Of a DNA stretch of 64,000 nucleotides, positions 8,809-18,981 are shown in pieces. Positions within the stretch are counted from its first letter, which is position 1. Every line of letters starts with the position of its first letter. The translations under genes were made by a program, and so were the position numbers. A model generated the notes under the pieces. It was not told the origin of the DNA. It saw only the letters and a list, made by a program, of their open reading frames with translations, and searched no databases. The stretch is from Lachnospiraceae bacterium (GTDB taxonomy: Bacteria > Bacillota > Clostridia > Lachnospirales > Lachnospiraceae): contig JAFUYB010000051.1 in assembly GCA_017470735.1 (NCBI GenBank), positions 60,686-124,685 on the forward strand. Reading direction: 5' to 3'.

Positions 8809-10257
8809 TTAGCTACCTCCCAGCAAGCCGCGAACCATCTTTTGCGCATCAATGATTTCAATGTCGCTCGGCACATTCTGCCCCGTTGTCACATAGGATA
8901 AGGGTGCATCCGCATAGAGACTGGTATTTAATATATTGCCGTGAACCTCCGTTTCATCCAGCTTGGTAAAAATCAGATCAAAATCGGTAAATTCGTGGTA
9001 CGCGTCGACAATCTGCTTCAAATCCCGGTATTTTGTCGTCGCGGAAAGCACAAGATAAATCTGCCTGTCATACCGGTCCGAAAGCGAATGCAGCAGATTC
9101 GCGATACTCTCCCTCTGTTCTTCGTCATGGTGGGAAAAACCGGTCGTATCCACAAGGATCAGATCGTATTTTTTGTATTTTTCCTCTATCTTTTCATTGA
9201 TGTCGTCGGCTTCAAACAGCACCACGACATCGATCTGCATCAGGTTTCCGTATTCCGCAAGCTGGTCAAGCGCCGCGATCCGGTAGGTATCCGCCGTAAA
9301 CAGCGCGACCTTTTTCTTTTCGTTGATACGAAACTGTGACGCCAGTTTGGCGATCGTCGTCGTCTTGCCGACGCCGGTCGGGCCGACAAAAAATACGACC
9401 TTAGGACGGTTTTCTGTAAGCTCGATGGTCTTTGGACGGCCGAATTTTAACACCAGCTTCTGGTAGACAAGCCCTAATGCCGCCTCCACGCTCATATCGC
9501 CCATCGCGTCGATATCGAGATCCCCCATCACCTGGTTGATGTAGCGCTCATCGACTTCATGATCCAAAAGCATATTGTATACAGCCTTGATGATGGCGTT
9601 GGGCGCCTCTGCATGTTGAACCGGACGAACCGTACCGGACTCTTTTTCTTCCAAAATATCTTCTTCAAACGCGAGCGGCTCTTCACGCCGGACACGGGTC
9701 GTATCCTTTGATCTCGTATACTCGACCGAAGCTGCCGGATCATTGTACTTGATGATCGTCGCGTTTTTATCATAAGTCGATGCCGCCGACCGTGGCAATC
9801 TGCCCAATGCGCTTGCCTGCTGCATCACCTCTCCGACCTCACGGAATGCCGAGCGCAGATCCTCTTCCTCCTGCGAAGATACCGGCCGGGTCGCATTTTC
9901 TGCCTGCTCCCGCCGTTCCTGTACAGACGGCTGTACCCGGGGCGGCCGCGGCGGTGGTGCCTGCTGCGGCTGCTGAGTTGGAAGCGTCACTTCGTCATCT
10001 GCCACAGCATCAAAACGGCGCATCCCTTCGGCCTGCGTATGCTGCTGGGCAGAGGCCACAACTTCCATATAGCTTGGCGTCGGGGAGTCGTCCTCCACCG
10101 CGGCGGTCACCTCATAGCTGGGACGGCGAAACATGCCGCCTAACCCCGCATTGCGGATCTCCTTGACATTCATGACGACCATGTCCGGTCCGAGTTCCTG
10201 CCTTGCCGCCTCCAGCGCCTCTTCTCTGGTTTTGCCTAAATACTTCTTGATCGTCAT
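8809..10257 (-). CDS. flhF: SRP-type GTPase FlhF
   Basis: A 482-residue FlhF: an N-terminal B domain starting T-I-K-K-Y-L-G-K-T, a long Gln/Pro-rich linker (about residues 85-135), and a C-terminal NG GTPase domain. The P-loop G-P-T-G-V-G-K-T-T-T, the motif D-T-Y-R-I-A-A, the G3 motif D-T-T-G-F and T-K-L-D-E-T are visible. FlhF targets early flagellar components to the correct membrane site. It lies between flhA and flhG as in most Gram-positive fla operons. The SD is weak (AGGG), but the start agrees with the family N-terminus. Confidence 0.96.
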   Translation of the reverse strand: MTIKKYLGKTREEALEAARQELGPDMVVMNVKEIRNAGLGGMFRRPSYEVTAAVEDDSPTPSYMEVVASAQQHTQAEGMRRFDAVADDEVTLPTQQPQQAPPPRPPRVQPSVQERREQAENATRPVSSQEEEDLRSAFREVGEVMQQASALGRLPRSAASTYDKNATIIKYNDPAASVEYTRSKDTTRVRREEPLAFEEDILEEKESGTVRPVQHAEAPNAIIKAVYNMLLDHEVDERYINQVMGDLDIDAMGDMSVEAALGLVYQKLVLKFGRPKTIELTENRPKVVFFVGPTGVGKTTTIAKLASQFRINEKKKVALFTADTYRIAALDQLAEYGNLMQIDVVVLFEADDINEKIEEKYKKYDLILVDTTGFSHHDEEQRESIANLLHSLSDRYDRQIYLVLSATTKYRDLKQIVDAYHEFTDFDLIFTKLDETEVHGNILNTSLYADAPLSYVTTGQNVPSDIEIIDAQKMVRGLLGGS

Positions 10258-10268
10258 AGTATATTACC

Positions 10269-12347
10269 CTATGCCGTCACCATGCCGACGGATTCCAGCT
10301 CAATTCCCGGCTCGACCTCATTGTACGAAACAACGATCAGATCATCGAAAAAGTCCTCAGACATCTTCTTAAAATACATACGCACGATCGGCGAACAGAC
10401 AATGATCGCATTCCTGCCCAATTCCTCAAGCTTAGTCACCTCTGCCCGTGTCGCATCCATGATCTGCCGGATCCGCTCCGGATCCATCGTAAGATATGCC
10501 CCCTGCTCGGTCTGTTTGACCGATGACATAATCTCCTGTTCCACCTTAGGATCGAGCGTCACGACATTATTTTTATTGCCCTCGCCGGTCACAAAATACC
10601 GTCCGGAAATCGCGCGCCGCAAGCCCTGCCGGACATATTCCGTCAGCACATCGGTGTCCCTTGTCGCCACAGCATGATCCGCTAAGATTTCAAAAATCGA
10701 AAGCAGATCGCGAATCGAAATTCCTTCGGACAAAAGGTTCTGCAATACTTTCTGGATATCGCCGAGCGACATCATCGCCGGTGTCAGCTCCTCCACGAGA
10801 ACCGGATTCGTCTCCTGCAGGTTGTTGACCAGATTCTGGACATCCTGCCGTGTCAGAAGCTCCGCAATATGCTGCCGTACAATCTCGGTCAGATGCGTCG
10901 CAATGATCGACGGCGGATCCACTACGGTATAACCCAGGCTCTCTGCCCGCTCACGCTGCGCTTCGGTGATCCAAAGCGCCGGCAGATGGAACGAAGGCTC
11001 CTCGGTCGGAATGCCGGTGATCTCCTCCTCGACATATCCTGGATTCATCGCCATGTAATGGTCGAACATGATCTCGCCCTCGGCAACCTGAATACCCTTG
11101 ATCTTGATAATATACTGGCTCGGATTGAGCTGGATATTGTCCCGCAAGCGTATGATCGGAACAACCGTACCAAGCTCGAGAGCGATCTGCCGGCGGATCA
11201 TCACGACACGGTCCAAAAGATCGCCGCCCTGGTTGACATCGGCAAGAGGTATGATACCATAACCGAACTCCAGCTCGATCGGATCAACCGAAAGCAGAGA
11301 AACCACATTTTCGGGCCGCCGAATTTCTTCGGCCTCTTCCACTTCGGCCTCTTCCTCTCTCGCTTCCTCTTCGATCTCTGCCTCTTCGATCGTCTGTCGC
11401 ATGGAATTCGCCGTCACGAGGAACGCGATTCCAAAACCGACGAACAGCACAAAATTGAGCGGTGTGAACACGCCCAAAATGATCAGAACCGCACCGACAA
11501 TCATCAGCACGCGCGGAATACCGAACAGCTGCTGGATCAAAAGCCCTGAGAAGTCAGCAGCCTTAGAACCCTTCGTTACAAGGATACCGGTCGCCAGTGA
11601 GATCAGAAGCGACGGAATCTGGGAGGACAGTCCGTCACCGATCGTCAGAAGACCATAATTGTTGAGCGCATCAACAGCCGGCATTCCCATACGGGTAACA
11701 CCCATGATCGTACCGCCGACTAAGTTGATGCCAGTAATAATCAGACCTGCAGTCGCATCTCCCTTAACATACTTCGTAGCACCGTCCATAGACCCGAAGA
11801 ACGCCGATTCTTCTTGTAATTTGTTCCGGCGTTCCTTTGCCTCTTCATCGGTGATCGCGCCGGTATTCAGATCCGCGTCGATCGCCATCTGCTTACCGGG
11901 CATAGCGTCCAGCGTGAATCGCGCCGTAACTTCGGATACACGCTCCGAACCTTTATTGATAACGACAAACTGAATGATAACCAGAATAATAAAGACGATC
12001 GCGCCGATAATGATGTCACCGCCGCCGACGAACTGTCCGAATGTCCTGACGACATTCCCCGGATCGCCGGTGGAAAGGATCAGTCTGGTTGAAGATACAT
12101 TAAGAGAAATACGAAAAATGGTCGCAAACAAAAGCATCGTCGGGAAGAACGACATATCGAGTACTTCCTTGACGAACAGCGTGTTCATCATGATGATCAG
12201 CGCAACCGAAAGGTTGACTGCCAGCATGACATCCAGCATGAAAGACGGAATCGGTATAATAAAGAACAGTACTGCTGCCAAAATATAGGCGGCAATACCT
12301 ATATCCGCACGGCTCAGTCCGGTCGAACCGGTAGAAGCAGCATCCAT
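10269..12347 (-). CDS. flhA: Flagellar type III export gate protein FlhA
   Basis: A 692-residue membrane protein with about eight N-terminal hydrophobic helices and a large cytoplasmic C-terminal domain. The FHIPEP signature region is visible as S-E-V-T-A-R-F-T-L-D-A-M-P-G-K-Q-M near residue 140, followed by I-D-A-D-L-N-T-G. FlhA forms the nonameric export gate ring that docks chaperone-substrate complexes. An acidic Glu-rich stretch (about residues 315-340) links the membrane and cytoplasmic parts. SD AAGGGGG precedes ATG 12347. It directly follows flhB. Confidence 0.97.
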   Translation of the reverse strand: MDAASTGSTGLSRADIGIAAYILAAVLFFIIPIPSFMLDVMLAVNLSVALIIMMNTLFVKEVLDMSFFPTMLLFATIFRISLNVSSTRLILSTGDPGNVVRTFGQFVGGGDIIIGAIVFIILVIIQFVVINKGSERVSEVTARFTLDAMPGKQMAIDADLNTGAITDEEAKERRNKLQEESAFFGSMDGATKYVKGDATAGLIITGINLVGGTIMGVTRMGMPAVDALNNYGLLTIGDGLSSQIPSLLISLATGILVTKGSKAADFSGLLIQQLFGIPRVLMIVGAVLIILGVFTPLNFVLFVGFGIAFLVTANSMRQTIEEAEIEEEAREEEAEVEEAEEIRRPENVVSLLSVDPIELEFGYGIIPLADVNQGGDLLDRVVMIRRQIALELGTVVPIIRLRDNIQLNPSQYIIKIKGIQVAEGEIMFDHYMAMNPGYVEEEITGIPTEEPSFHLPALWITEAQRERAESLGYTVVDPPSIIATHLTEIVRQHIAELLTRQDVQNLVNNLQETNPVLVEELTPAMMSLGDIQKVLQNLLSEGISIRDLLSIFEILADHAVATRDTDVLTEYVRQGLRRAISGRYFVTGEGNKNNVVTLDPKVEQEIMSSVKQTEQGAYLTMDPERIRQIMDATRAEVTKLEELGRNAIIVCSPIVRMYFKKMSEDFFDDLIVVSYNEVEPGIELESVGMVTA

Positions 12348-12396
12348 ACTTTTCCCCCTTTCCGTCTGATGATTCTGTCATAATTGCCAATGATGG

Positions 12397-13518
12397 TTAC
12401 AATCTCTGATTCCTGCTGTTGTAAACCACCGCAAGAATTTCCGCGACCGCCTGATACAGCTCCGGCGGAATCTGTTCATTGATCTCGACCGTCGCGTACA
12501 GCGATCTCGCCAGCGGTTTGTTCTCCACGACCGAAATGTCGTTTTCCGCCGCAACCTGCTTGATCCGCTCCGCGACATACCCCTCGCCCTTTGCGACCAC
12601 GATCGGCGCATTGGCGACATCGGCATCGTACTTGACCGCCACGGCAATGTGCGTCGGGTTGGTAATGACGACATCGGCATCGGGCACATCCTGCATCATC
12701 CGCCGCTGGGATGCTTCACGCATCCGCTGCTTGATCTGTCCCTTGATCTGCGGATCTCCTTCCGCGTCTTTGTATTCGTCCTTGACCTCCTGCTTGGTCA
12801 TCTTGTTGTCTTTCTTGAACTTCATCCTCTGATAGATCAGATCGACAACCCCGACCAGCAGGTAGACAAGCGATATCCTTAGTCCTGTCGTAAGCGTCAA
12901 GTCTCCGACCAACGCAACTGCCTGATTCAGCTCCAGCTCATACAGCAGAAACAAGTCGTTTAAATGGTCAATGATCGTATTGTAAGCGATCACCGAAATG
13001 ACCGTAATCTTTACAATCGCCAATCCTAAATTGAACAGCGACTGCATCGAAAATATCCGCTTGAATCCGTTGATCGGATTGAATTTGGACAGCTTGGGCT
13101 TTAACGGCTCAAAGGTGATCTTGAATTCGAACTGCAAACCGTTAGAGAGCACTGCCACCACGAACCCGACAAGGAAGAACGGCAGCATCACGATGATCAT
13201 CTGAATGATGACATTCATCAGCAGAATGCCCGTATCCTGGGCATTCGGTCCTCCACGAACCGTCTTTACCGCGTCAATGATGACTCCGTTGTAGATCCAC
13301 CGGAAAAAACCGATGAACCTCTCTCCCATAAATGAAGTCGTAAGCCGCAGGATGATAAACATCGCCGCAAGCTCCACTCCATGCGCCAGCTCCTGGCTTT
13401 TTGCGACCTGGCCTTTCTTCCGCGTGTCCGACAGCTTTTTGGAAGTCGCTTCCTCAGTCTTGTCGTCACCGAAGAACTGAAGGTCAAGGGCAAACCGGAG
13501 CGGATATTCACTACTCAT
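12397..13518 (-). CDS. flhB: Flagellar export switch protein FlhB
   Basis: A 373-residue protein with four hydrophobic segments and a cytoplasmic C-terminal domain carrying the self-cleavage motif N-P-T-H (about residues 287-290). Autocleavage there switches export specificity from rod/hook to filament substrates. Its start overlaps the fliR stop by 8 bp, indicating translational coupling. Length and motif position agree with the family. Confidence 0.97.
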   Translation of the reverse strand: MSSEYPLRFALDLQFFGDDKTEEATSKKLSDTRKKGQVAKSQELAHGVELAAMFIILRLTTSFMGERFIGFFRWIYNGVIIDAVKTVRGGPNAQDTGILLMNVIIQMIIVMLPFFLVGFVVAVLSNGLQFEFKITFEPLKPKLSKFNPINGFKRIFSMQSLFNLGLAIVKITVISVIAYNTIIDHLNDLFLLYELELNQAVALVGDLTLTTGLRISLVYLLVGVVDLIYQRMKFKKDNKMTKQEVKDEYKDAEGDPQIKGQIKQRMREASQRRMMQDVPDADVVITNPTHIAVAVKYDADVANAPIVVAKGEGYVAERIKQVAAENDISVVENKPLARSLYATVEINEQIPPELYQAVAEILAVVYNSRNQRL

Positions 13519-14296
13519 GCAGCCCGTCCACCATATTTGCCATCGTAAGCTTCATCTCATCGAATACCATCTCCGCCACCTCCGGAAAGAGGAATACCAT
13601 GACAAAAAGGATCAGAATACCCGCAATGATCTTAATCTGCACGCCGATCGAAAACATATTCATCTGCGGCGCGACCTTTGCCATAATGCCGAGTACGACA
13701 TTGACGATCAGCATCGTCGCGAAAATCGGCATCATGATCCGGAATCCCAAAACGAACAAATCGGTAAAGTAGACGATCATTCCTTCCAAAAGTACATCCG
13801 ACCGGAACACTGTCCCGCCAAGCGGGATCAGCGTGAATGAATCAATCACGGCACGCAGGATGTAGTGATGCATATTTGATACAATCAGTAAAACCAGTAT
13901 CACCTGATTGTAGATGCTGCCGGTGATCGTCATCTGCACATTCGTGCCCGGATCAAACATACTGACCATCGACAGTCCGATATCCATGTCGATGATATTT
14001 CCGGCAAACATCACGATATAATTGCAGATATTTGCCGCATAACCGATCAACAGTCCGGTCATCGCTTCTTTTAATACCAAAGCGCCATATCCAAAAACAT
14101 CGGAGACTTCATATGCCTGTGCCGGCTGAAGCACCTGAAGCACCAAGAGCGAAACAAGAGCGGAAAAGCCAATCCGCGTCATATTCGGCACGCCATCCTG
14201 CGAAAAGAACGGGGCAATGAAGACAAATGTCGCGATCCGGACAAGGATCAGCAGAAAATATTCAAAATCAACAAGGGAAAAGGCATGGGTAACCAT
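13511..14296 (-). CDS. fliR: Flagellar export protein FliR
   Basis: A 261-residue hydrophobic protein with about six membrane segments, part of the FliPQR export-gate core. The position immediately before flhB and after fliQ, the size and the conserved run L-V-R-I-A-T-F-V-F-I-A-P-F near the N-terminus identify it. GAGGG lies six bases before the ATG. The stop overlaps the flhB start. Confidence 0.95.
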   Translation of the reverse strand: MVTHAFSLVDFEYFLLILVRIATFVFIAPFFSQDGVPNMTRIGFSALVSLLVLQVLQPAQAYEVSDVFGYGALVLKEAMTGLLIGYAANICNYIVMFAGNIIDMDIGLSMVSMFDPGTNVQMTITGSIYNQVILVLLIVSNMHHYILRAVIDSFTLIPLGGTVFRSDVLLEGMIVYFTDLFVLGFRIMMPIFATMLIVNVVLGIMAKVAPQMNMFSIGVQIKIIAGILILFVMVFLFPEVAEMVFDEMKLTMANMVDGLHE

Positions 14297-14305
14297 TTAT
14301 CGCCC

Positions 14306-14575
14306 TCATCCCAGATACAGTGAAAAATTATTCCACAGATCGTCTATATACTGCATCAGCGTATTCAGAATGAACGGACCGAAAATGATCATAGCAAGGA
14401 AAATCGATAATATCTTCGGAACAAAAGTAAGCGTCTGCTCCTGAATCGAAGTAACAGTCTGAAACACGGAAATCACCAGACCGACAACCATTGAGGTCAA
14501 CAGCATCGGCATACTGCATAAAATAATGATGTAGAAAGAATCCCGCATCACATCCAGCACCTGTCCTTCTGTCAT
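14306..14575 (-). CDS. fliQ: Flagellar export protein FliQ
   Basis: An 89-residue protein with two membrane helices, the size and pattern of FliQ (start T-E-G-Q-V-L-D-V-M-R-D, then V-V-G-L-V-I-S-V-F-Q and T-S-I-Q-E-Q-T-L-T-F-V-P-K). Four copies surround the FliP5-FliR1 core of the export gate. A strong GGGAG site precedes ATG 14575. A 97-bp gap separates it from fliP, and I see no gene or clear signal there. Confidence 0.95.
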   Translation of the reverse strand: MTEGQVLDVMRDSFYIIILCSMPMLLTSMVVGLVISVFQTVTSIQEQTLTFVPKILSIFLAMIIFGPFILNTLMQYIDDLWNNFSLYLG

Positions 14576-14672
14576 ATCCGTTTTCTCCCTTCCCGTTCAG
14601 TTCCCTAGATCCGCCACTCGCTCCCCAACGCTTCATTCGTCATCCGCCTGCAGCGTGACCGTCTCCGACCGA

Positions 14673-15527
14673 TCAATAAAAAGTCTTGACCAGATTCCCG
14701 ATGATCAGATTCCATCCATCCGCCAATACAAACAGCAGAATCTTGAACGGCATCGAGATCGTCGTCGGCGGCAGCATCATCATACCCATCGACATCAATA
14801 CGGAGGAAACGACCATATCAATGACGATGAACGGTATGTAGATCAGGAATCCAATGATAAACGCTGTCCGAAGCTCGCTGATGATAAAACTCGGTACAAG
14901 CACATTGAACGGCACATCATCATAATCTTCATAAGTCACACCGGCAATATCGCAAAACAAGTTCAGATCCTTTGTCTGTGTCTGTCCGTACATAAAATCC
15001 CGGATTGACTTTTCTGCCTCGTCAAGAGCCTGCTCCTGCGTGATCTCACCGGCGTCTAACGGCTGCAATGCATTGGTATTGATCTCGGTAATCGTCGGTT
15101 CCATTACAAAAAAAGTAAGAAACAGCGCCAGGCCGATCATCACCTGGTTGGGCGGGGATGTCTGTGTCCCGATCGCAATACGGATAAAGTGCAATACGAC
15201 CACGATCCTCGTGAAGCTCGTCAGCATCACAAGAATGGACGGTGCAAGTGCTAATACCGTCAGAACCATCAGCATCCGTACCGTCGTGGAAAGACTGCCG
15301 TTATCCCCGTCAAAGGTGAGATTGAAGCCGCCCGTCTCCTCCTCTGGACGCTCCCCTGTCACCTGTCCGGATGCATTCGGCGCATCCTCAGTCGCGCCAT
15401 ACTGGTACTCCGTTGCGTAGACCGTATCGCTCTTTGCGACGGTCAGCGTCAGTGCCATCAAAAATGCTGTAAGAACAAGACTGATCCTCACCAGTCTTGC
15501 CGCCAAGTCACTCCTCATGATCCTCAT
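14673..15527 (-). CDS. fliP: Flagellar export protein FliP
   Basis: A 284-residue FliP. A signal-peptide-like segment (about residues 10-32) precedes a family core with L-M-V-L-T-V-L-A-L-A-P-S near residue 85, M-L-T-S-F-T-R-I-V-V-V-L and G-T-Q-T-S-P-P-N-Q-V, all FliP hallmarks. It forms the pentameric pore of the flagellar export gate. The start overlaps the end of fliO by 20 bp. A second ATG three codons further in is an equally possible start. Confidence 0.95.
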   Translation of the reverse strand: MRIMRSDLAARLVRISLVLTAFLMALTLTVAKSDTVYATEYQYGATEDAPNASGQVTGERPEEETGGFNLTFDGDNGSLSTTVRMLMVLTVLALAPSILVMLTSFTRIVVVLHFIRIAIGTQTSPPNQVMIGLALFLTFFVMEPTITEINTNALQPLDAGEITQEQALDEAEKSIRDFMYGQTQTKDLNLFCDIAGVTYEDYDDVPFNVLVPSFIISELRTAFIIGFLIYIPFIVIDMVVSSVLMSMGMMMLPPTTISMPFKILLFVLADGWNLIIGNLVKTFY

Positions 15528-15912
15528 CTGCCCCTGACTTCAACCGAAATGAAGCAAGCAGACCGGAGAAATCCAGTCCCTCCCGTCCGCTCTTCGCATT
15601 GGAATCCTTATGGAAAAGAACTACCTCGTCCTCTGAAAGCTCGCCAAGCATCGTAAACTCGTCCTTGCCTGCTCCGACACAGTAATACTTGCCTTTGCCG
15701 ACACGGACAACCATCAGATATTTGTTCGTCGAAATCCGCAGAGAATCAATCACCTCAAAATTGCGGTTCGTCATCCGCGTCTTTTGGTAGCCAGCCGTCC
15801 ATTTGGACACAAAATAGGTCGCAATAATGACGACAATAAATGCAAACAGCGCTACCAGAAAGCGGAAAAAATTCTCTCCGGACGAGGTTGTCGCAAGCAG
15901 GATATCAGCCAA
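15508..15912 (-). CDS. fliO: Flagellar biosynthesis protein FliO (FliZ-type)
   Basis: A 134-residue protein with one N-terminal membrane helix (about residues 16-36) and a short cytoplasmic domain containing I-D-S-L-R-I-S-T-N-K-Y-L-M-V-V-R-V-G, typical of FliO/FliZ. It assists assembly of the FliP ring. Located between cheY and fliP as in B. subtilis; its start overlaps the end of cheY by 8 bp. Confidence 0.9.
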   Translation of the reverse strand: MADILLATTSSGENFFRFLVALFAFIVVIIATYFVSKWTAGYQKTRMTNRNFEVIDSLRISTNKYLMVVRVGKGKYYCVGAGKDEFTMLGELSEDEVVLFHKDSNAKSGREGLDFSGLLASFRLKSGADEDHEE

Positions 15913-16267
15913 TGACCTTCTTCACCGCCTCAAGCACGCGCTCTGCCTGGAAAGGCTTGACGATGAAATCCTTTGCGCCGGACTGGATCGCCTCGATAAC
16001 CATTGCCTGCTGGCCCATCGCAGAACACATAATGACATTGGCATCCGGATCCTTCTCCTTGATACCCTTTAAGGCACCGATGCCGTCGAGCTCCGGCATG
16101 GTGATGTCCATCAGCACGAGATCGGGATTGTGCTCTGTGTAAGCTGCAATCGCCTTTTCCCCATTCTCAGCCTCTCCGACAACATTGTAGCCATTCTTCG
16201 TGAGAATGTCTTTGATCATCATTCTCATGAATGCTGCGTCGTCACAAATCAAGATGTTTTTTGCCAT
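15905..16267 (-). CDS. cheY: Chemotaxis response regulator CheY
   Basis: A 120-residue single-domain receiver. The acidic pair Asp9-Asp10, the phospho-acceptor Asp54 (L-V-L-M-D-I-T-M-P), a switch Ser/Ala pair (C-S-A-M-G) and the conserved Lys (V-K-P-F) are all present. CheY-P binds FliM/FliY at the motor switch. It lies directly behind fliY, as in Bacillus and Clostridium. Unlike the receiver of CheB in this cluster, it is fully canonical. Confidence 0.97.
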   Translation of the reverse strand: MAKNILICDDAAFMRMMIKDILTKNGYNVVGEAENGEKAIAAYTEHNPDLVLMDITMPELDGIGALKGIKEKDPDANVIMCSAMGQQAMVIEAIQSGAKDFIVKPFQAERVLEAVKKVIG

Positions 16268-16278
16268 TTTTCCTCTCC

Positions 16279-17451
16279 TTACTTCATGATTTCTGTGATG
16301 CGTATTCCAAAGGATTCCTCTATCACGACTACCTCACCTTTGGCGACATACTTGCCGTTGACCAGTACATCGATGGGCTCGCCCGCGATCTTGTTCAGCT
16401 CGATGATCGTACCCGGCGAAAACTCCAATATATCTGAAATGGACTTGTGCGTCCGTCCCAGTTCGACGGTCACCTCCAGTGGCACATCCATAATGAGGTC
16501 GATATTTTCCGACGGCATCTGCATCGGATATCCGCCGGCGAACGGCGTGAACTGCGCCGGTGCTACATTGACCTGCTGTTGTGGCGGTACTGCCATCATC
16601 GGCGGCGGAGCCGCAGCCATCTGGGGCTGTGGTGCTGCTGCCGGTGGCGGAGCCGCCGCGGGCGCGGGTGCTGCCGGTTCCGGCGCAGGCGGCGGGGGCG
16701 GCGCTGCTTCTGCTTCGAAAGCACTGTCCTCCACCGTGGATGCCGCGTCACTTTCCATATTGCCCGCGACATCCCTGCACATCTGCTTGGCAAGCTCAAT
16801 CGGATACATCTGCATGATCGTCGAATCGATCAGATCCCCGACTTCGAGCTTGAACTCTATCTTGACGAATTTGCCTTTCAGAAATTCGTCGATATCCCCG
16901 CCGTCGAGCGAATCCGACATATCAACCAGATCCGAAGTCGGCGGTGAAATATCCACCATCTTGGAGAGCATTGTCGACAGTGATGTCGCCGATGAACCCA
17001 TCATCTGGTTCATCGCCTCAGAAATCGCCGACAGATGCAGCTCCCCGATCTCGCCGTCCGTGTTGCTGCCGTCACCGCCCATCATCAGGTCGGTGATGAT
17101 CTTGACATCCACCTCACGGAGTACAAGAACATTGCTCCCGTCTAAGCCTTTAGTATAACCGATTTTGACCAAAACACAAGGCTTTTCGTATTTATCGACA
17201 ATTTCTCCCCAGGTCGATATTGAAACGACCGGCGTGGAAATCTCGACTTTTGTGTTGAGCAGGGAAAACAGCGTCGTCGCCGCCGTACCCATGCTGATAT
17301 TGGACACTTCACCAATGATGTCCATTTCGTCGGAGCTAAGCGAATCATCCCCTCCGCCGCCACCGCCGCCGCTGTCTCCACCTCCGCCGCCTGCAGCGGC
17401 ATCATTGAAGAGGGCGTTGATCTCCTCTTGGGAGAGCGTCGTGTCAGCCAT
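16279..17451 (-). CDS. fliY: Flagellar motor switch phosphatase FliY (FliN-type)
   Basis: A 390-residue protein. The N-terminal motif [11 protein letters not shown] resembles the CheY-P binding peptide. It is followed by a Gly/Asp stretch, then a CheC-like phosphatase domain ([10 protein letters not shown] near 50, [11 protein letters not shown] near 145), a Pro/Ala-rich linker (about residues 245-300), and a C-terminal SpoA/FliN domain with [10 protein letters not shown]. It is both a C-ring component and a CheY-P phosphatase. The start overlaps the fliM stop by 8 bp. Confidence 0.95.
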   Translation of the reverse strand: MADTTLSQEEINALFNDAAAGGGGGDSGGGGGGGDDSLSSDEMDIIGEVSNISMGTAATTLFSLLNTKVEISTPVVSISTWGEIVDKYEKPCVLVKIGYTKGLDGSNVLVLREVDVKIITDLMMGGDGSNTDGEIGELHLSAISEAMNQMMGSSATSLSTMLSKMVDISPPTSDLVDMSDSLDGGDIDEFLKGKFVKIEFKLEVGDLIDSTIMQMYPIELAKQMCRDVAGNMESDAASTVEDSAFEAEAAPPPPPAPEPAAPAPAAAPPPAAAPQPQMAAAPPPMMAVPPQQQVNVAPAQFTPFAGGYPMQMPSENIDLIMDVPLEVTVELGRTHKSISDILEFSPGTIIELNKIAGEPIDVLVNGKYVAKGEVVVIEESFGIRITEIMK

Positions 17452-18430
17452 CCTGGTCCTCCCTCACAACCGTCGTAATACGCACTGCGTAATTGCTCCC
17501 GGCCGAACCGGGCAACGCAGTAAATTTTTTGATATCTCCGACAAAGATATCCAATTCGTCGTCGACCTTGCGGTCGAGACGGATAATGTCTCCAATCTGC
17601 AGTGTCGTAAAATCGTTGACACTGATCGCGGAATTGCCTAAAATCGCCGTCACCGGAACATCCACTGTGATGATCTGGTTCTCCAGATCCTCGGTGTACT
17701 TCTCCTGCGTGCTGTCACCGCTGCTCGAAAACCAGAACTTGGTATTGAGCTTGTCCATGACCGGCTCCAATGTCAGATACGGAAGGCAGATGTTGATCAA
17801 TCCTTCAACATCACCAATCGATACCGAAATTGTCACAATCGCGATCATCTCAGTCGGTGAAATGATCTGCGCAAACTGCGGATTCGTCTCGATCCGTTCT
17901 AACCGGGGGTGGACATCCAAAACATTTCCCCATGGTTCCCGCAACAGTTCCACGCAAGAATTCATGACCCGCTCGATGATCAGCAGCTCTATCTCAGAAA
18001 ACTCCCGTATTTTTTCTAACGGCTCGCCTTCACCGCCAAGCATCCGGTCTACGATCGTATAGCCTAGCTTGGTCGCCATTTCCATAATGATGTTGCCCTT
18101 TAGAGGGGCAAAGTCAATGACTCCTAAAAGCACCGGATTGGATAGCGCGTTTGAAAACTCCATATAGGTAACAGCCTCAGAGTTCATCACATCCACCTGC
18201 ACATTCTTGCGCAGATAGATCGGCAGGCTCGTCGAAAGCAGTCTGCCATAATGCTCGAAGATAATCTCAAGCGTCCGCAGGTGCTCCTTGGAGAATTTGG
18301 ACGGACGGGAAAAGTCATAATCCTTTACCTGGACACCCTTATCCTTTTTCATCTCCTCGGCATCGACTTCACCGCTGTTTAATGCCGCAAGCAGGTTGTC
18401 TATCTCATTTTGAGATAAAACATCACTCAT
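17444..18430 (-). CDS. fliM: Flagellar motor switch protein FliM
   Basis: A 328-residue FliM: an N-terminal CheY-P binding peptide ([11 protein letters not shown]), the middle CheC-like domain without phosphatase residues, and a C-terminal SpoA domain. The characteristic string [13 protein letters not shown] is at about residue 38. FliM couples CheY-P binding to rotor direction in the C-ring. GGAGAAG precedes ATG 18430. Confidence 0.97.
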   Translation of the reverse strand: MSDVLSQNEIDNLLAALNSGEVDAEEMKKDKGVQVKDYDFSRPSKFSKEHLRTLEIIFEHYGRLLSTSLPIYLRKNVQVDVMNSEAVTYMEFSNALSNPVLLGVIDFAPLKGNIIMEMATKLGYTIVDRMLGGEGEPLEKIREFSEIELLIIERVMNSCVELLREPWGNVLDVHPRLERIETNPQFAQIISPTEMIAIVTISVSIGDVEGLINICLPYLTLEPVMDKLNTKFWFSSSGDSTQEKYTEDLENQIITVDVPVTAILGNSAISVNDFTTLQIGDIIRLDRKVDDELDIFVGDIKKFTALPGSAGSNYAVRITTVVREDQDG

Positions 18431-18443
18431 AGTGCTTCTCCGT

Positions 18444-18965
18444 TTACTGGAAGTTTATGCTCGGGAAGTCAACCGAAATAATAAAGTCACTTGCCCCGAA
18501 CAACGCATTGACCTTGTCCTTGATCTCGTCTTTGATCGCCTGTTGGTCTGAGAGAATCTCATTGTAGGTATAGGACGAAATCGTGCTCTGGATGATCGAC
18601 TGAATACGCGAACCGTAGTCCCCGATCGTCCCGCCATAAGTCTCATACGCTTTACTCTGCATGTTTTCGGTTAAGGTACAGGTCAGCACCGCAAAATGCG
18701 CGACCCCATCTTCATCCATCTTGAGATTGACCGTCAGCTGGTTGTCCGAGTCCACCGCGTCATAACTGGTCGTCTGGTCGACCGGAACCGTAGACTCATT
18801 GCTGTCACTTGACGCGATATCCAGCTCAATTGCTTCGCAGACCTTGGATATCAGCGCGTTGGCATTCTTGATCTCTGACTGCATATTCATAAACATCATG
18901 ACCGTCAGAATCGTATTGGCAACAAGTAACGCAAATGTAATAACGGTAAGTAAACTTTTTTTCAT
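18444..18965 (-). CDS. fliL: Flagellar basal body-associated protein FliL
   Basis: A 173-residue protein with one N-terminal membrane segment (about 5-25) and an extracytoplasmic domain, ending I-I-S-V-D-F-P-S-I-N-F-Q. FliL surrounds the stator units and supports torque. Identity rests on position between motB and fliM, size and topology, plus the C-terminal D-x-I-x-D-K-V-N-A-L-F pattern. Sequence similarity by eye is moderate, as usual for FliL. Confidence 0.85.
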   Translation of the reverse strand: MKKSLLTVITFALLVANTILTVMMFMNMQSEIKNANALISKVCEAIELDIASSDSNESTVPVDQTTSYDAVDSDNQLTVNLKMDEDGVAHFAVLTCTLTENMQSKAYETYGGTIGDYGSRIQSIIQSTISSYTYNEILSDQQAIKDEIKDKVNALFGASDFIISVDFPSINFQ

Positions 18966-18981
18966 GCTTGATCCGTACCCC

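Noticed and set aside
16130..17158. 342-residue Ser/Ala/Gly-rich open frame on the plus strand
   Set aside because: Antisense to fliY and cheY, no RBS; Gly/Ala run is the reverse reading of the fliY Pro/Ala linker.
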